From: Luteimonas endophytica
GTDB taxonomy: Bacteria > Pseudomonadota > Gammaproteobacteria > Xanthomonadales > Xanthomonadaceae
Assembly (NCBI RefSeq): GCF_029887875.1
Contig: NZ_JARXRM010000025.1
Location: 1-64,000 of the forward strand
Length of the DNA stretch: 64,000 nt
Direction of reading: 5' to 3'
Shown: positions 24,039-31,711 of the stretch, piece after piece
Numbering within the stretch: the stretch's first letter is position 1
How the letters are laid out: every line of letters starts with the position of its first letter
Translations under genes and position numbers: made by a program
Notes under the pieces: model-generated
Database searches by the model: none
What the model was told of the DNA's origin: nothing
The model's input: the letters and a program-made list of their open reading frames with translations, nothing else

Positions 24039-24260
24039 CTACTGCGCCAGCTTGTGCAGCAGGGTGCGGCGCTTGCGCATGACGTCCTCGGCCACGTCCA
24101 TCTGCGCGGCAAGCGCGGGATCGTACGTGGTGAGCTTGATGCCGTCGGGGGTTTCGAGCGCGAACAGCTCGTCGCCCTTGGCCAGGCGCAGGCGGGCGAG
24201 CAGCTCCTTGGGCAGGATGACGCCGGCGGAATTGCCGATGGTGGTGATCTTGAGCTTCAT
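24039..24260 (-). CDS. AbrB/MazE-family antitoxin
   Basis: The 73-residue protein has the swapped-hairpin AbrB/SpoVT DNA-binding domain at residues 1-46: KLKITTIGNSAGVILPKELL followed by KGDELFALETPDG. The C-terminal helix (50-73) would bind and neutralise the Doc-like toxin encoded 5 nt downstream. Antitoxins of this family also repress their own operon. The ATG at 24260 is preceded on the coding strand by a purine-rich sequence, and the longer upstream frame adds no recognisable domain. Chromosomal AbrB/Doc pairs with this gene order are common. Confidence 0.88.
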   Translation of the reverse strand: MKLKITTIGNSAGVILPKELLARLRLAKGDELFALETPDGIKLTTYDPALAAQMDVAEDVMRKRRTLLHKLAQ

Positions 24261-24407
24261 GGGTGCGGCTCCGTGGTTTGTTATAACTGTCGTATATACG
24301 CCAGCTCGCGTGGACGTGCAAGTCGGCCCTGGCCGCACGCCCGGCACGGCGTCTCACCACCTGAGACCACCGGCCGTGATCCTGCCGCCGATGAGGCCGC
24401 CGCCGCC

Positions 24408-25778
24408 ATGAGCCGACGATCCGGAAGCGCCGACCTGCCGCTGCACGGCGGCCGCGTACCGCACTGGCTGGGCGAGCGGATGACGCGGCTGGGCGCGGTG
24501 ATGTGCCAGGCGATCGTGCACGAGTACGGCCGCGACGAGCTGCTGCGGCGGCTGGCGCACCCGTTCTGGTTCCAGTCGTTCGGCGCGGTGATGGGCATGG
24601 ACTGGCATTCGTCCGGCATCACCACCAGCGTGATCGGCGCGCTCAAGCGCGGACTGACGCCGCTGTCGGGCGAGCTGGGCATCCACGTGTGCGGCGGCCG
24701 CGGCCGGCATTCGCGGGCCACGCCGGGCGAGCTGGTCGCGATCGGCGAGCGCATCGGCTTCGACGGCGCCGCGTTGGCGGCGGCCAGCCGGCTGGTGGCG
24801 AAGGTCGACAGCGCGGCGCTGCAGGACGGGTTCGACCTGTACCTGCACGGCTTCTTCGTCAGCGACGAGGGCCGCTGGGTGGTGGTGCAGCAAGGCATGA
24901 ACGGCGAGGCGAAGCAGGCGCGCCGCTATCACTGGCTGTCGGAGGGGCTGACCAGCTTCGTCGATGCGCCGCATGCGGCGATCGAGGGGCCGCGGCGCGG
25001 GCGCATCGTCAACCTGGCGGATCGGCGCGCCGAGGCGGCACGGCGGGCGCAGGTGGACATGCTCGGGACGCTGGGGCCGGATGGGGTGGCACGGGAGTGG
25101 GGCCGGTTGGAGGAGGCGAAGCCCGCCGGCATCCGCCCCCGGACCGGGCCCGGGGCAGGCGCTTCGGGCACCTTCTCCGGCAAACCGGAGCAGGCATCCA
25201 TGCAGCTGGGGCTGCTGCCGCATCTCAGCCTGCCCGACCGGCACGACGTGCGCGGCAGCGACGTGGTCGCGCGGCGCCTGCGCGGCAACCTGGCGGCGGC
25301 GGCCGAGTGCGGGCCGCGCGATTTCACCGAGCTGCTGCAGGTGCCGGGCGTGGGCGCGCGCACCGTGCGTGCGCTGGCGCTGGTGGCCGAGGTGCTGCAC
25401 GGCACGCCGTGCCGCTTCACCGACCCGGCGCGCTTCTCGCTGGCGCACGGCGGCAAGGACCGGCACCCGTTCCCGGTGCCCACGCGCGTGTACGACCGCA
25501 CCATCGACGTGCTGAAGCGCGCAGTGCAGAGCGCGAAGCTCGGCCGCGAGGAACGGCTGCAGGCGATCGGGCGCCTGGATGCGCAGGCGCGGCGGCTCGA
25601 ACGCCATGCCGACGGGCCTTCGGTCGAGCAGTTGATCGCCGAGGAACGCCGGCAATCGCATGCCTACGGCGGCCGCAGCGTGTTCGGCTGGGAGCCCGCG
25701 CGGCGGGGCGCAGCAGTGGAAGGCGATGACCGGGCTGCGGGAGAGGTTTCGGCAACGATGGCGGGGGCTAAGAGCTGA
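24408..25778 (+). CDS. DUF763 protein with helix-hairpin-helix motif
   Basis: The 456-residue protein matches DUF763 from its start (SGSADLPLHGGRVPHWLGER, then MTRLGAVMCQAIVHEYG) through FWFQSFGAVMGMDWHSSGIT. A helix-hairpin-helix sequence (LLQVPGVGARTVRALALVAE, about residues 308-327) follows a Pro/Gly-rich linker. The HhH motif suggests DNA contact, and the family is otherwise uncharacterised. The tail after about residue 420 is low-complexity. The ATG at 24408 has ATGAGG upstream. It is divergent from the AbrB/Doc operon with a short shared promoter region. Confidence 0.85.
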   Translation: MSRRSGSADLPLHGGRVPHWLGERMTRLGAVMCQAIVHEYGRDELLRRLAHPFWFQSFGAVMGMDWHSSGITTSVIGALKRGLTPLSGELGIHVCGGRGRHSRATPGELVAIGERIGFDGAALAAASRLVAKVDSAALQDGFDLYLHGFFVSDEGRWVVVQQGMNGEAKQARRYHWLSEGLTSFVDAPHAAIEGPRRGRIVNLADRRAEAARRAQVDMLGTLGPDGVAREWGRLEEAKPAGIRPRTGPGAGASGTFSGKPEQASMQLGLLPHLSLPDRHDVRGSDVVARRLRGNLAAAAECGPRDFTELLQVPGVGARTVRALALVAEVLHGTPCRFTDPARFSLAHGGKDRHPFPVPTRVYDRTIDVLKRAVQSAKLGREERLQAIGRLDAQARRLERHADGPSVEQLIAEERRQSHAYGGRSVFGWEPARRGAAVEGDDRAAGEVSATMAGAKS

Positions 25779-25812
25779 GCTCCTTTCCGGAAGACCGGCC
25801 ACGCAGCCCGGA

Positions 25813-26040
25813 CTACCGTCGCTTCCGCCTACTTCTTAGCCGCTTGATTAAGTATCCTGCTATGAAATAGCACCAATAAATGACGAGCCCTGCGAGAAAG
25901 AAATCCCATGTCTGAATGTAGCTGTTGAAGGACTGATCATTGTTCAACCAGGATCGAAGCGCGAAAAAAACCATCCCCAACGAGAAAGCTATCCCAAAAA
26001 CAATCGCTGCACGAAGAATCGACTTGAGCAAATCATTCAT
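25813..26040 (-). CDS. Small two-helix membrane protein, candidate immunity protein
   Basis: This is a 75-residue protein with two hydrophobic segments (about 10-28 and 46-64) and a strongly basic end (RLRSRRKRR). No family is recognised. It starts 15 nt after the stop of the RHS protein gene, on the same strand, and has clearly lower GC than most of the window. Small membrane proteins directly downstream of RHS or polymorphic toxins are often immunity proteins, so that role is proposed from position alone. Confidence 0.65.
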   Translation of the reverse strand: MNDLLKSILRAAIVFGIAFSLGMVFFALRSWLNNDQSFNSYIQTWDFFLAGLVIYWCYFIAGYLIKRLRSRRKRR

Positions 26041-26055
26041 CGACTGACTCTATCG

Positions 26056-27099
26056 CTATCGGTCTCTACGGATTTCAGGCGGCGGATCTCGCTCAGCGCG
26101 CGATCCAACGGAGCTCGAAACGCCGACACTAATCGATTCTTCTGCCGCCCGCGCCACTGCGCCAACCGCAACGGACGAGTGACCGCTCGACTGCGACAAG
26201 ACGCCGCTTACTGCCTTCCCAGCCGCAGCGCCTGCGAGGGTCCCGGCCATAGCAGCAGCTGCTTCCGGACCGTGCGACTGAAGCGACTGCGCTGGATTTC
26301 CCTTTAGCACGTCGGCTGCGGGACCAGTAGCTAAAGTTGCATATCCTGCAGTTGCGCTCGCGGCGGTCACCTCCGCTGTGACCATCGAGGCCCTTGTGAG
26401 CTGCTGGGCTCTCGCAGCTGCGAGAGCTGCGGGACCAGCAACGCTCGTAGCCATTCCGATAAGTCCTCCCCGGCCCGTCTCAACGGCGATGGAGCGGATA
26501 CTTATCCCCTCACCAGCCTTCACCTGTTTGTAAACCTCAAGGCCCCCACCAATTACGCCGCCTATAATACCGCCAACCGCAACTTGACCAAGACGTCCAT
26601 CCGGATCTGAGAAACTATAGGGATTGTTGTTTCCGTATCTGTACCGATGGAACTGCGTCACCGGGTTGTCGTAGGCCGTCACCGGATCCACCGACAGGAA
26701 GCACCCGCACAACGGATCGTAATAGCGCTGCTGCATGTACGTCAGCCCGGTCGCAGCATCCTGCACGTGCCCGGTGTAGCCCGGCCCGTCCGCCAAAGCC
26801 GGCGTGAGCTGCTGGCCGTAGGGTTCGTACTCGCGGCGCTCGAGCACGTTCCGGTTCTGGTCGGTCACCGCGACCACCGAGCCCAGCGCATCGGTGTGGA
26901 TGTATTTCACCGTGGTTTGCGCGAACGCGGCGCCGGCGGGGAGCAAGCACCCAGCCAGCAGGACGAGCATCAGGACTACAGCGCGGGCTGCGAGGCCCTC
27001 CGCTTGGCCACCCCGCCGACTCGCGGATCCGGGCGGCTTGGCGCTCACGTCAGAACCGAAACGCATGCCGCGGGTGGTGCGGCGCTGGTCGATGTCCAT
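26056..27099 (-). CDS. Short RHS-core protein with variable C-terminal domain
   Basis: The 347-residue protein has a signal-peptide-like segment (about 38-62, ending AFA). It is followed at once by the RHS-associated core (65-170): YIHTDALGSVVAVTD, YEPYGQQL, GYTGHVQDAATGLTYMQQRY and FLSVDPVTAYDNP. Full-length RHS proteins exceed 1000 residues; here the YD-repeat shell is absent and only the core is kept, with its own export signal. The C-terminal 175 residues are Ala/Gly/Ser-rich (GGIIGGVIGGGLEVYKQV), unlike any domain I recognise, and would be the effector position. The ATG at 27099 has a GGGGGAG SD. A small membrane protein follows. It may be a compact exported toxin or a displaced RHS tip. 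Confidence 0.75.
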   Translation of the reverse strand: MDIDQRRTTRGMRFGSDVSAKPPGSASRRGGQAEGLAARAVVLMLVLLAGCLLPAGAAFAQTTVKYIHTDALGSVVAVTDQNRNVLERREYEPYGQQLTPALADGPGYTGHVQDAATGLTYMQQRYYDPLCGCFLSVDPVTAYDNPVTQFHRYRYGNNNPYSFSDPDGRLGQVAVGGIIGGVIGGGLEVYKQVKAGEGISIRSIAVETGRGGLIGMATSVAGPAALAAARAQQLTRASMVTAEVTAASATAGYATLATGPAADVLKGNPAQSLQSHGPEAAAAMAGTLAGAAAGKAVSGVLSQSSGHSSVAVGAVARAAEESISVGVSSSVGSRAERDPPPEIRRDR

Positions 27100-27377
27100 A
27101 TGACTCCCCCTGAGTCCTTCCTGGGCACGGCCGGAATATAGGCCAGCCCGCACCCCTTGCCCAGTACCGACTATCGCGCCCCCAGGCCGGCCAGCTACCC
27201 CGCGCGGAGACCCGCAAGCCCACCAGCTGGCACTCGCGCCGCCGGCCCATCGGCCCGATCGGCGGGGCCGCCGGTATGCGAACCCGCCCCCGGTTTCCGT
27301 ACCTGCACCACGCCCACGGATTGCACGGACGCGGCGCCAGGGATCGTGACCGAGCCCGGCACCGCGCCCTTGCTCGA

Positions 27378-28127
27378 TCAGTGGCGGGTGGCCGCCTGCG
27401 GGCGCCAGCCCGCATCCGCGGGCGGCGGCAGCATCGGCATGGCTGCGTCACGCGTCAGGTCCGGACTGGCCGGTACGCCGTAGATCGCCGGCGCCTCGCG
27501 TACGCGGTTTCGCCGCCTGGACGCATCGGGAAGCGCCTGACCGGCCACCTTGTCCATGAGATCGCTTGCGGCTTCGGCCTCTTCGAAGATCGCATCGCCC
27601 AGCATCGTCAGCGTGCCGTCGGCCAGGTCGATGCGCTCGACGCCGAAGAGCAGGTCGCCGTAGGCGTGCAGCCGGTCGTGCAGGCGGTTGAGCGTGTCCA
27701 GCTGGTCCATGGTCATGCCGAAGACGAGGCGGTCTTCGGCGTTCGCCTCGGCGGCATCGGCGGCTTCCTCGTCCGCCTCCTCGTCCTCTAACCCGGCCTC
27801 CGCTGCCTCGACGGTCTGTGGCGAGTCTTCTGGCGCCTCGGCTTCGTCGCCTGCCTGCGATGACTTGCGGTTGGCCACTCGCTCGGCCGGCCAGGTGGCC
27901 TCGTCGAGCACGCGTTCGGCCTGGTCGGCCAGCTGCTCCAGGCAGACGGCCAGTTCACCCCCGCTGATCTGGGGCCCCCAGCCCGTCTCGTCCTCGTCGT
28001 GCGTGCGCGGCTGCGCCAGCTGCGACAGGAACACCATGTGCTCATGCAGCTTCTTGAGCCGGAAATGGCTGTCTTCCGGCAGGAAATAGCCCCTCGTCCC
28101 CATCTCGTCCAAGTCATGCTTTGACAT
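27378..28127 (-). CDS. XAC0095-type conserved xanthomonad protein
   Basis: The 249-residue product opens GTRGYFLPEDSHFRLKKLHE followed by MVFLSQLAQPR, the N-terminal pattern of XAC0095-family proteins known from Xanthomonas and relatives. Residues about 85-125 are very acidic and Glu/Ala-rich, and the C-terminal part (about 130-195) is helical. No enzymatic motif is seen and the role is unknown. A GAGGAGG SD stands before ATG 28127. A hairpin terminator or small RNA lies about 170 bp upstream on the same strand, which could regulate it. Confidence 0.7.
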   Translation of the reverse strand: MSKHDLDEMGTRGYFLPEDSHFRLKKLHEHMVFLSQLAQPRTHDEDETGWGPQISGGELAVCLEQLADQAERVLDEATWPAERVANRKSSQAGDEAEAPEDSPQTVEAAEAGLEDEEADEEAADAAEANAEDRLVFGMTMDQLDTLNRLHDRLHAYGDLLFGVERIDLADGTLTMLGDAIFEEAEAASDLMDKVAGQALPDASRRRNRVREAPAIYGVPASPDLTRDAAMPMLPPPADAGWRPQAATRH

Positions 28128-28294
28128 CGTCGCCTCCTCATTCCATGAAGTGCCCGCCCACCGGGACGGCGGACGGGAAGCCGGGAGGTTAGAAACCGCA
28201 GGTAGCCGGCGGGCGTATTTCCCCGAAGGGTGTTGTATTAGCCGCCCTCCCGACGCAGGCATCGCGTCGGTCATGCCCGCAGCAGCACGGGCAC

Positions 28295-28323
28295 AAAAAA
28301 CCCACCGGTTTGACGGAGGTGGG
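28295..28323 (-). terminator. Intrinsic terminator hairpin
   Basis: A six-pair stem CCCACC/GGTGGG with an 11-nt loop is followed on the minus strand by TTTTTT. It is the clearest rho-independent terminator in the window and would end transcription entering from 28390. Confidence 0.75.
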
Positions 28324-28391
28324 AACCGCTACCTGAGGAGTTTCTACGCTCCTTGGGATCGAGTCTGCTACTTGGGCTGGCGGGGTGTCAA
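28295..28391 (-). ncRNA. Candidate small RNA or leader with intrinsic terminator
   Basis: On the minus strand, TTGACA (28391-28386) is followed 15-18 bp later by a weak -10 region (TAGCAGACT). About 65 nt of transcript could follow: a small hairpin (AGGAG...CTCCT) and then a stem CCCACC/GGTGGG directly followed by six T at 28295-28300. The last part is a textbook intrinsic terminator. The loop contains CCUCC, complementary to a Shine-Dalgarno core. It is either a free-standing small RNA or an attenuating leader for the XAC0095-type gene downstream. No protein frame fits. Confidence 0.5.
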
Positions 28392-28397
28392 GCACTC

Positions 28398-28774
28398 AGA
28401 AGGCCGCGCTCACCGGCCAGGCGATCATCACGTTCAAGCTGATAGCCATGACTAAGTAGGCTAGCGAAGTAGCTACGACGTGGGCTGGCGCGGACGCGAA
28501 GAAGGTGAACTTGCCGACCACCCCAGCGAACGGTCAGCCCCTGGGCCCGGATGCGGGGTGCATCTCACCAAGTGGATGACGCCTGGGCATACTGAGCCAA
28601 AAATGCCCGCTTTCGACTAAATGCGGTGCGCGGTCAACCCTCGGTTTGCGCATATGGTATCTCTAGGACATCTCCGGAGCGCTCGGCGCAGTCGGATGGT
28701 GCAAGAGTGCAGGAAGGCAGTTAGCTTGTACATAGTGGCGCGGTGACGCGATTATATAAAAAAGTGGGCGACGC
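28398..28774. other. Intergenic stretch upstream of candidate HEPN gene
   Basis: About 375 bp contain no convincing gene. Composition becomes AT-richer toward 28700-28770, where TATATAA at about 28754 may be the -10 region for the gene starting at 28775. No attC-like or insertion-sequence end could be recognised. Confidence 0.4.
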
Positions 28775-29395
28775 ATGATTGAGGGAAGATACGGACTGCA
28801 GGTGTTTGATGAGACGGGCGCGCTCCTGCTGGATGTGGGGCCGCATGTTATAAGCGAATCGCCGGGGTTCGCGCAGAGCATTGGTGCGATTGCAGCTTCA
28901 TGGGCGCAGACGGAGGTAAACTTGAACTGTTTGTTTGCAGTTCTCCTTGATACAACGCCAGAAGAAGCAGCTAATGAACTTAAGAAACATCGTTCCGCGG
29001 CCAAGACGACCCACTGGGCGAGAAAAAGGGCGACGGAGATCCTCAAGGGGGAGGAGTTGCTTTCCCTCATCGAAACCTTGGATCGCCTTGACGAAGTGCG
29101 CTTGCGGCGTAATCGCGTCCAGCACGATGTCTGGTCGCGGAAGGCAAATGACGTCCGACGAATTTTCGCCATTCATTCTGATGAGTATCTTGCTCTGACT
29201 ACAGAGTTGGTGGCTTCTTCTGAAGACACAAATCTCGCCATTAGTGTTGCTAAGACTTTCGCCGAGAAGATCTCGGACGGTTTCTCAATCGAAGACCTAG
29301 AAGCGATCTCCACAGAAATTCACTCTGTAAGTCACTCGTTACTTTGTGCGATGTTTCGTCGGATTGTGATGCGCCTCGCTGCGAGGAGTGACTAG
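28775..29395 (+). CDS. Uncharacterised protein with HEPN-like RNxxxH motif
   Basis: The 206-residue protein has no family I can name. It is mostly helical, with the pattern IAASWAQTEVNLNCLFAVLL (about 39-58), a basic helix (WARKRATEIL) and then RRNRVQHDVW (111-120). Arg112-Asn113-x3-His117 fits the RNxxxH active site of HEPN ribonucleases, and the Trp...Glu helix before it is also usual in HEPN-like proteins. Base composition is lower in GC than the flanks. It stands alone upstream of a DUF2971 gene and near Gabija, so a defence RNase is a reasonable guess. The start at 28775 has only a weak SD. Confidence 0.65.
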   Translation: MIEGRYGLQVFDETGALLLDVGPHVISESPGFAQSIGAIAASWAQTEVNLNCLFAVLLDTTPEEAANELKKHRSAAKTTHWARKRATEILKGEELLSLIETLDRLDEVRLRRNRVQHDVWSRKANDVRRIFAIHSDEYLALTTELVASSEDTNLAISVAKTFAEKISDGFSIEDLEAISTEIHSVSHSLLCAMFRRIVMRLAARSD

Positions 29396-29584
29396 ATGCG
29401 GATCTAGCGTCGGAAGCTGATCGGTTCGCGCCTGCTCCCGGTGGACAGCAAGCGGAAGCGGGTCGATGGGCCCGAGCATTTGAGCGCCATTGGTCATACG
29501 ACATGAGGCCGCTGTTGGGGATGCTTGAAATCAAGTCACGGATTTTCAATGATCTCGACTGCCGATTCTGACGGACGCCATCCA

Positions 29585-30520
29585 ATGGACACGCCTGGTT
29601 TGCTCTATAAGTACAAGTCCTTCAATAACTACTTGCTCCAAGAGCTATGCGGCTCGGAGTCGCACTTCGCCAGTCCAAGCACCTTCAATGACCCGCTAGA
29701 TTCGAAGCCAAGCATCAGAGACGACATCGAGCTTTCTCACAAGGAACAACTCCTGAAGGTTCTCTGCAAGGAATATAGGCCCAAGAAAGATCCCGACGCG
29801 GTTCTAGGAAACTTCCGATATCTGGCAAGTGAGAACCCGCCAGAAGCACAGTCGCAATACGACTTGTTTGTGACTACGGACATCTGGCGCATGCTTCTGC
29901 AAGAAATTGGAAGGCGGGGCGTCCTTTCGCTTGCCGAAAGATGGGATTGCCCGCTGATGTGGAGTCACTATGCGCAACAGCATCAAGGCCTGTGCCTTGC
30001 GTTCTCGACACAGGACAGCGTCGCCAGAAACCTCATGCGAGTGCGTTATGGTACCGATCGTGCCATCCCGCTCAGCGACCTGTATGCCTGGAAAGTCGAT
30101 CGCACACCGGGTGCGCGGGAGCGAGTCCTGGCTCTAGCTTTCCTTTCCAAGGCCAAGGCATGGGAATATGAACGGGAATGGCGAATTTTGGCCGAAAATC
30201 CGGGTTCGCTAAGCGCTCCGCTTCGCCTCAAGGGCATCTATTTCGGGGAGCGTTGCTCTCGCGCCATCCAGACTGTCGTCGTAAAGGCTTTGCACGATGC
30301 GCATCCAGCCGCGAAGTTCTATCGAGTGAGCTTCGATAGCAATGCATTCGATTTGCATCGACACGAAGTCGATGTGGACGAAGAGATTCAATGTGGCATC
30401 TGCCCGCCGGTAGCGCTGTCTTTTGCCAAACTGCTTGATCCAGTGCTGCCATCCGGCGCCATTCCCCTATCATCTGCTGAAACCGAGCCCAACGAAGGTC
30501 CACCTCATTTCCAGCGCTGA
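29585..30520 (+). CDS. DUF2971 protein
   Basis: The 311-residue product fits DUF2971: an N-terminal LLYKYKSFNNYLLQEL, SPSTFNDPLDSKP, the central WDCPLMWSHYAQQHQGLCLA, and YEREWRILAEN toward the C-terminus. These are the characteristic motifs of the family, which is widespread near phage-defence genes but has no settled biochemical role. The ATG at 29585 is preferred because the conserved LYKY motif follows directly; 29549 is an alternative. GC is below the surrounding metabolic genes. No partner gene overlaps it. Confidence 0.82.
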   Translation: MDTPGLLYKYKSFNNYLLQELCGSESHFASPSTFNDPLDSKPSIRDDIELSHKEQLLKVLCKEYRPKKDPDAVLGNFRYLASENPPEAQSQYDLFVTTDIWRMLLQEIGRRGVLSLAERWDCPLMWSHYAQQHQGLCLAFSTQDSVARNLMRVRYGTDRAIPLSDLYAWKVDRTPGARERVLALAFLSKAKAWEYEREWRILAENPGSLSAPLRLKGIYFGERCSRAIQTVVVKALHDAHPAAKFYRVSFDSNAFDLHRHEVDVDEEIQCGICPPVALSFAKLLDPVLPSGAIPLSSAETEPNEGPPHFQR

Positions 30521-30584
30521 GTTCCGGTAGCCGGGCGCTCTCAAGCCCGCCACAATGTTGCCATAGAAGTGGGCTCGTCCGCCG

Positions 30585-31639
30585 CTAGATCGCCAATCTT
30601 TCACTACGGCGCGTGAACCGGTACTGGTCATATCCGATAACCGGATGTTTCAGGAAACTCAGCGCTAGGAGGTACGGCAACTGAGGCTGGAATCCATGCA
30701 CGATGTCGCCCATTGGGTTTCCGGTACCGATCTCAATACCAGGCGCTTCCATGACGGTTCCCACGTGCGGCGCCAGTGTGGCTCGCTCCTGTCGACATAG
30801 CTCGGACACGTAGCCTGCAAACTGGAAATCGTGAAATAGACGCAGAAAGATGCACCGTGAATCTGTAGCTTGTTCAGTGCCGCCACATCTCGAAGTTCTC
30901 GCACCTGGAGTTGATTGCCCCGGACCCGCTTCACGTCGTAGCAATAGCTATCTGCCAGCATCAGAACCAGGGTTGGCGACAGCGGGAAGAACACCATTAA
31001 CCCAGGCGTATCGAAGCCTAAGACACCGCGGTGCCTGACGTTCCAGTAGTACCCGTTGTAGAGCACCACCGGCGCATCGCCAAAGATGAAAGGCCGGACT
31101 GTCTAGTTAATCAACATAACCGGCATCAGATCCGCCAAGCGTCCCGCGCTCTCAAGCGCGGCATTCATCTCGACCAACTGCGCCTGCGCTGGATTCGCCC
31201 TGACGCTGTCCAAGGACATCAGGAGCTGCTGACGCTGTTCCTCATGCAGGTCTCCGGCACTACCTATCGCTGCTTCTAGGTACATCCGCAGCATCTTGTC
31301 GTGCATAGGCTGTCCCGTATTGCGGGCCGCTACCGTACGCGAGCGTTGAAGCGCGACCCACGCCAGAACTCCATCGACGTCCTCTGGCGCCAGAGCGGCT
31401 GGGTCGCACGCTTTAATCAGCTTTCGTAAAGACGCGCTGCAATCTCCTTCAACGACTGCCAGTGCCTTCTCGACCTCCTTTTCACCATAGAAGTTTGTCT
31501 TGCTAGCTTGGCCACGAATAGGTGCTTGGCGGATTGCTACGCCCGTCAAACGGTTCACCAAGCAGATACTCCTTCCATCCGTCGAGAAGTAGCGGAAATA
31601 GAACTGCGGCACATAGTGGTGGTTGCTTTGTTCGCTCAC
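30585..31639 (-). pseudogene. DUF4238 gene broken by an amber codon and a frameshift
   Basis: The first part (31639 to 31103, SEQSNHHYVPQFYFRYF...) is the N-terminal half of a DUF4238 protein. It ends at a TAG, yet the same frame continues at once with FIFGDAPVVLYNGYYW and VLGFDTPGLMVFFPLSPT, the family C-terminal half. Near 30840-30880 the frame shifts again and the expected end (GDIVHGFQPQLPYLLALSFL) is read in another frame down to 30585. Two independent lesions in otherwise well-kept codons mean a recent pseudogene, or sequencing errors. DUF4238 proteins are also frequent in defence islands. Confidence 0.85.
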
Positions 31640-31711
31640 GCTGTCTTGCCGGACTGGCTATTTTTGCTCATTCTCTGGAAGCTGACCGATCAGGAGGTGG
31701 CGCCATTCGCA

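Noticed and set aside
28398..30520. Integron cassette array
   Set aside because: Genes are on both strands, no attC-like palindromes or integrase were seen, and spacing is irregular.
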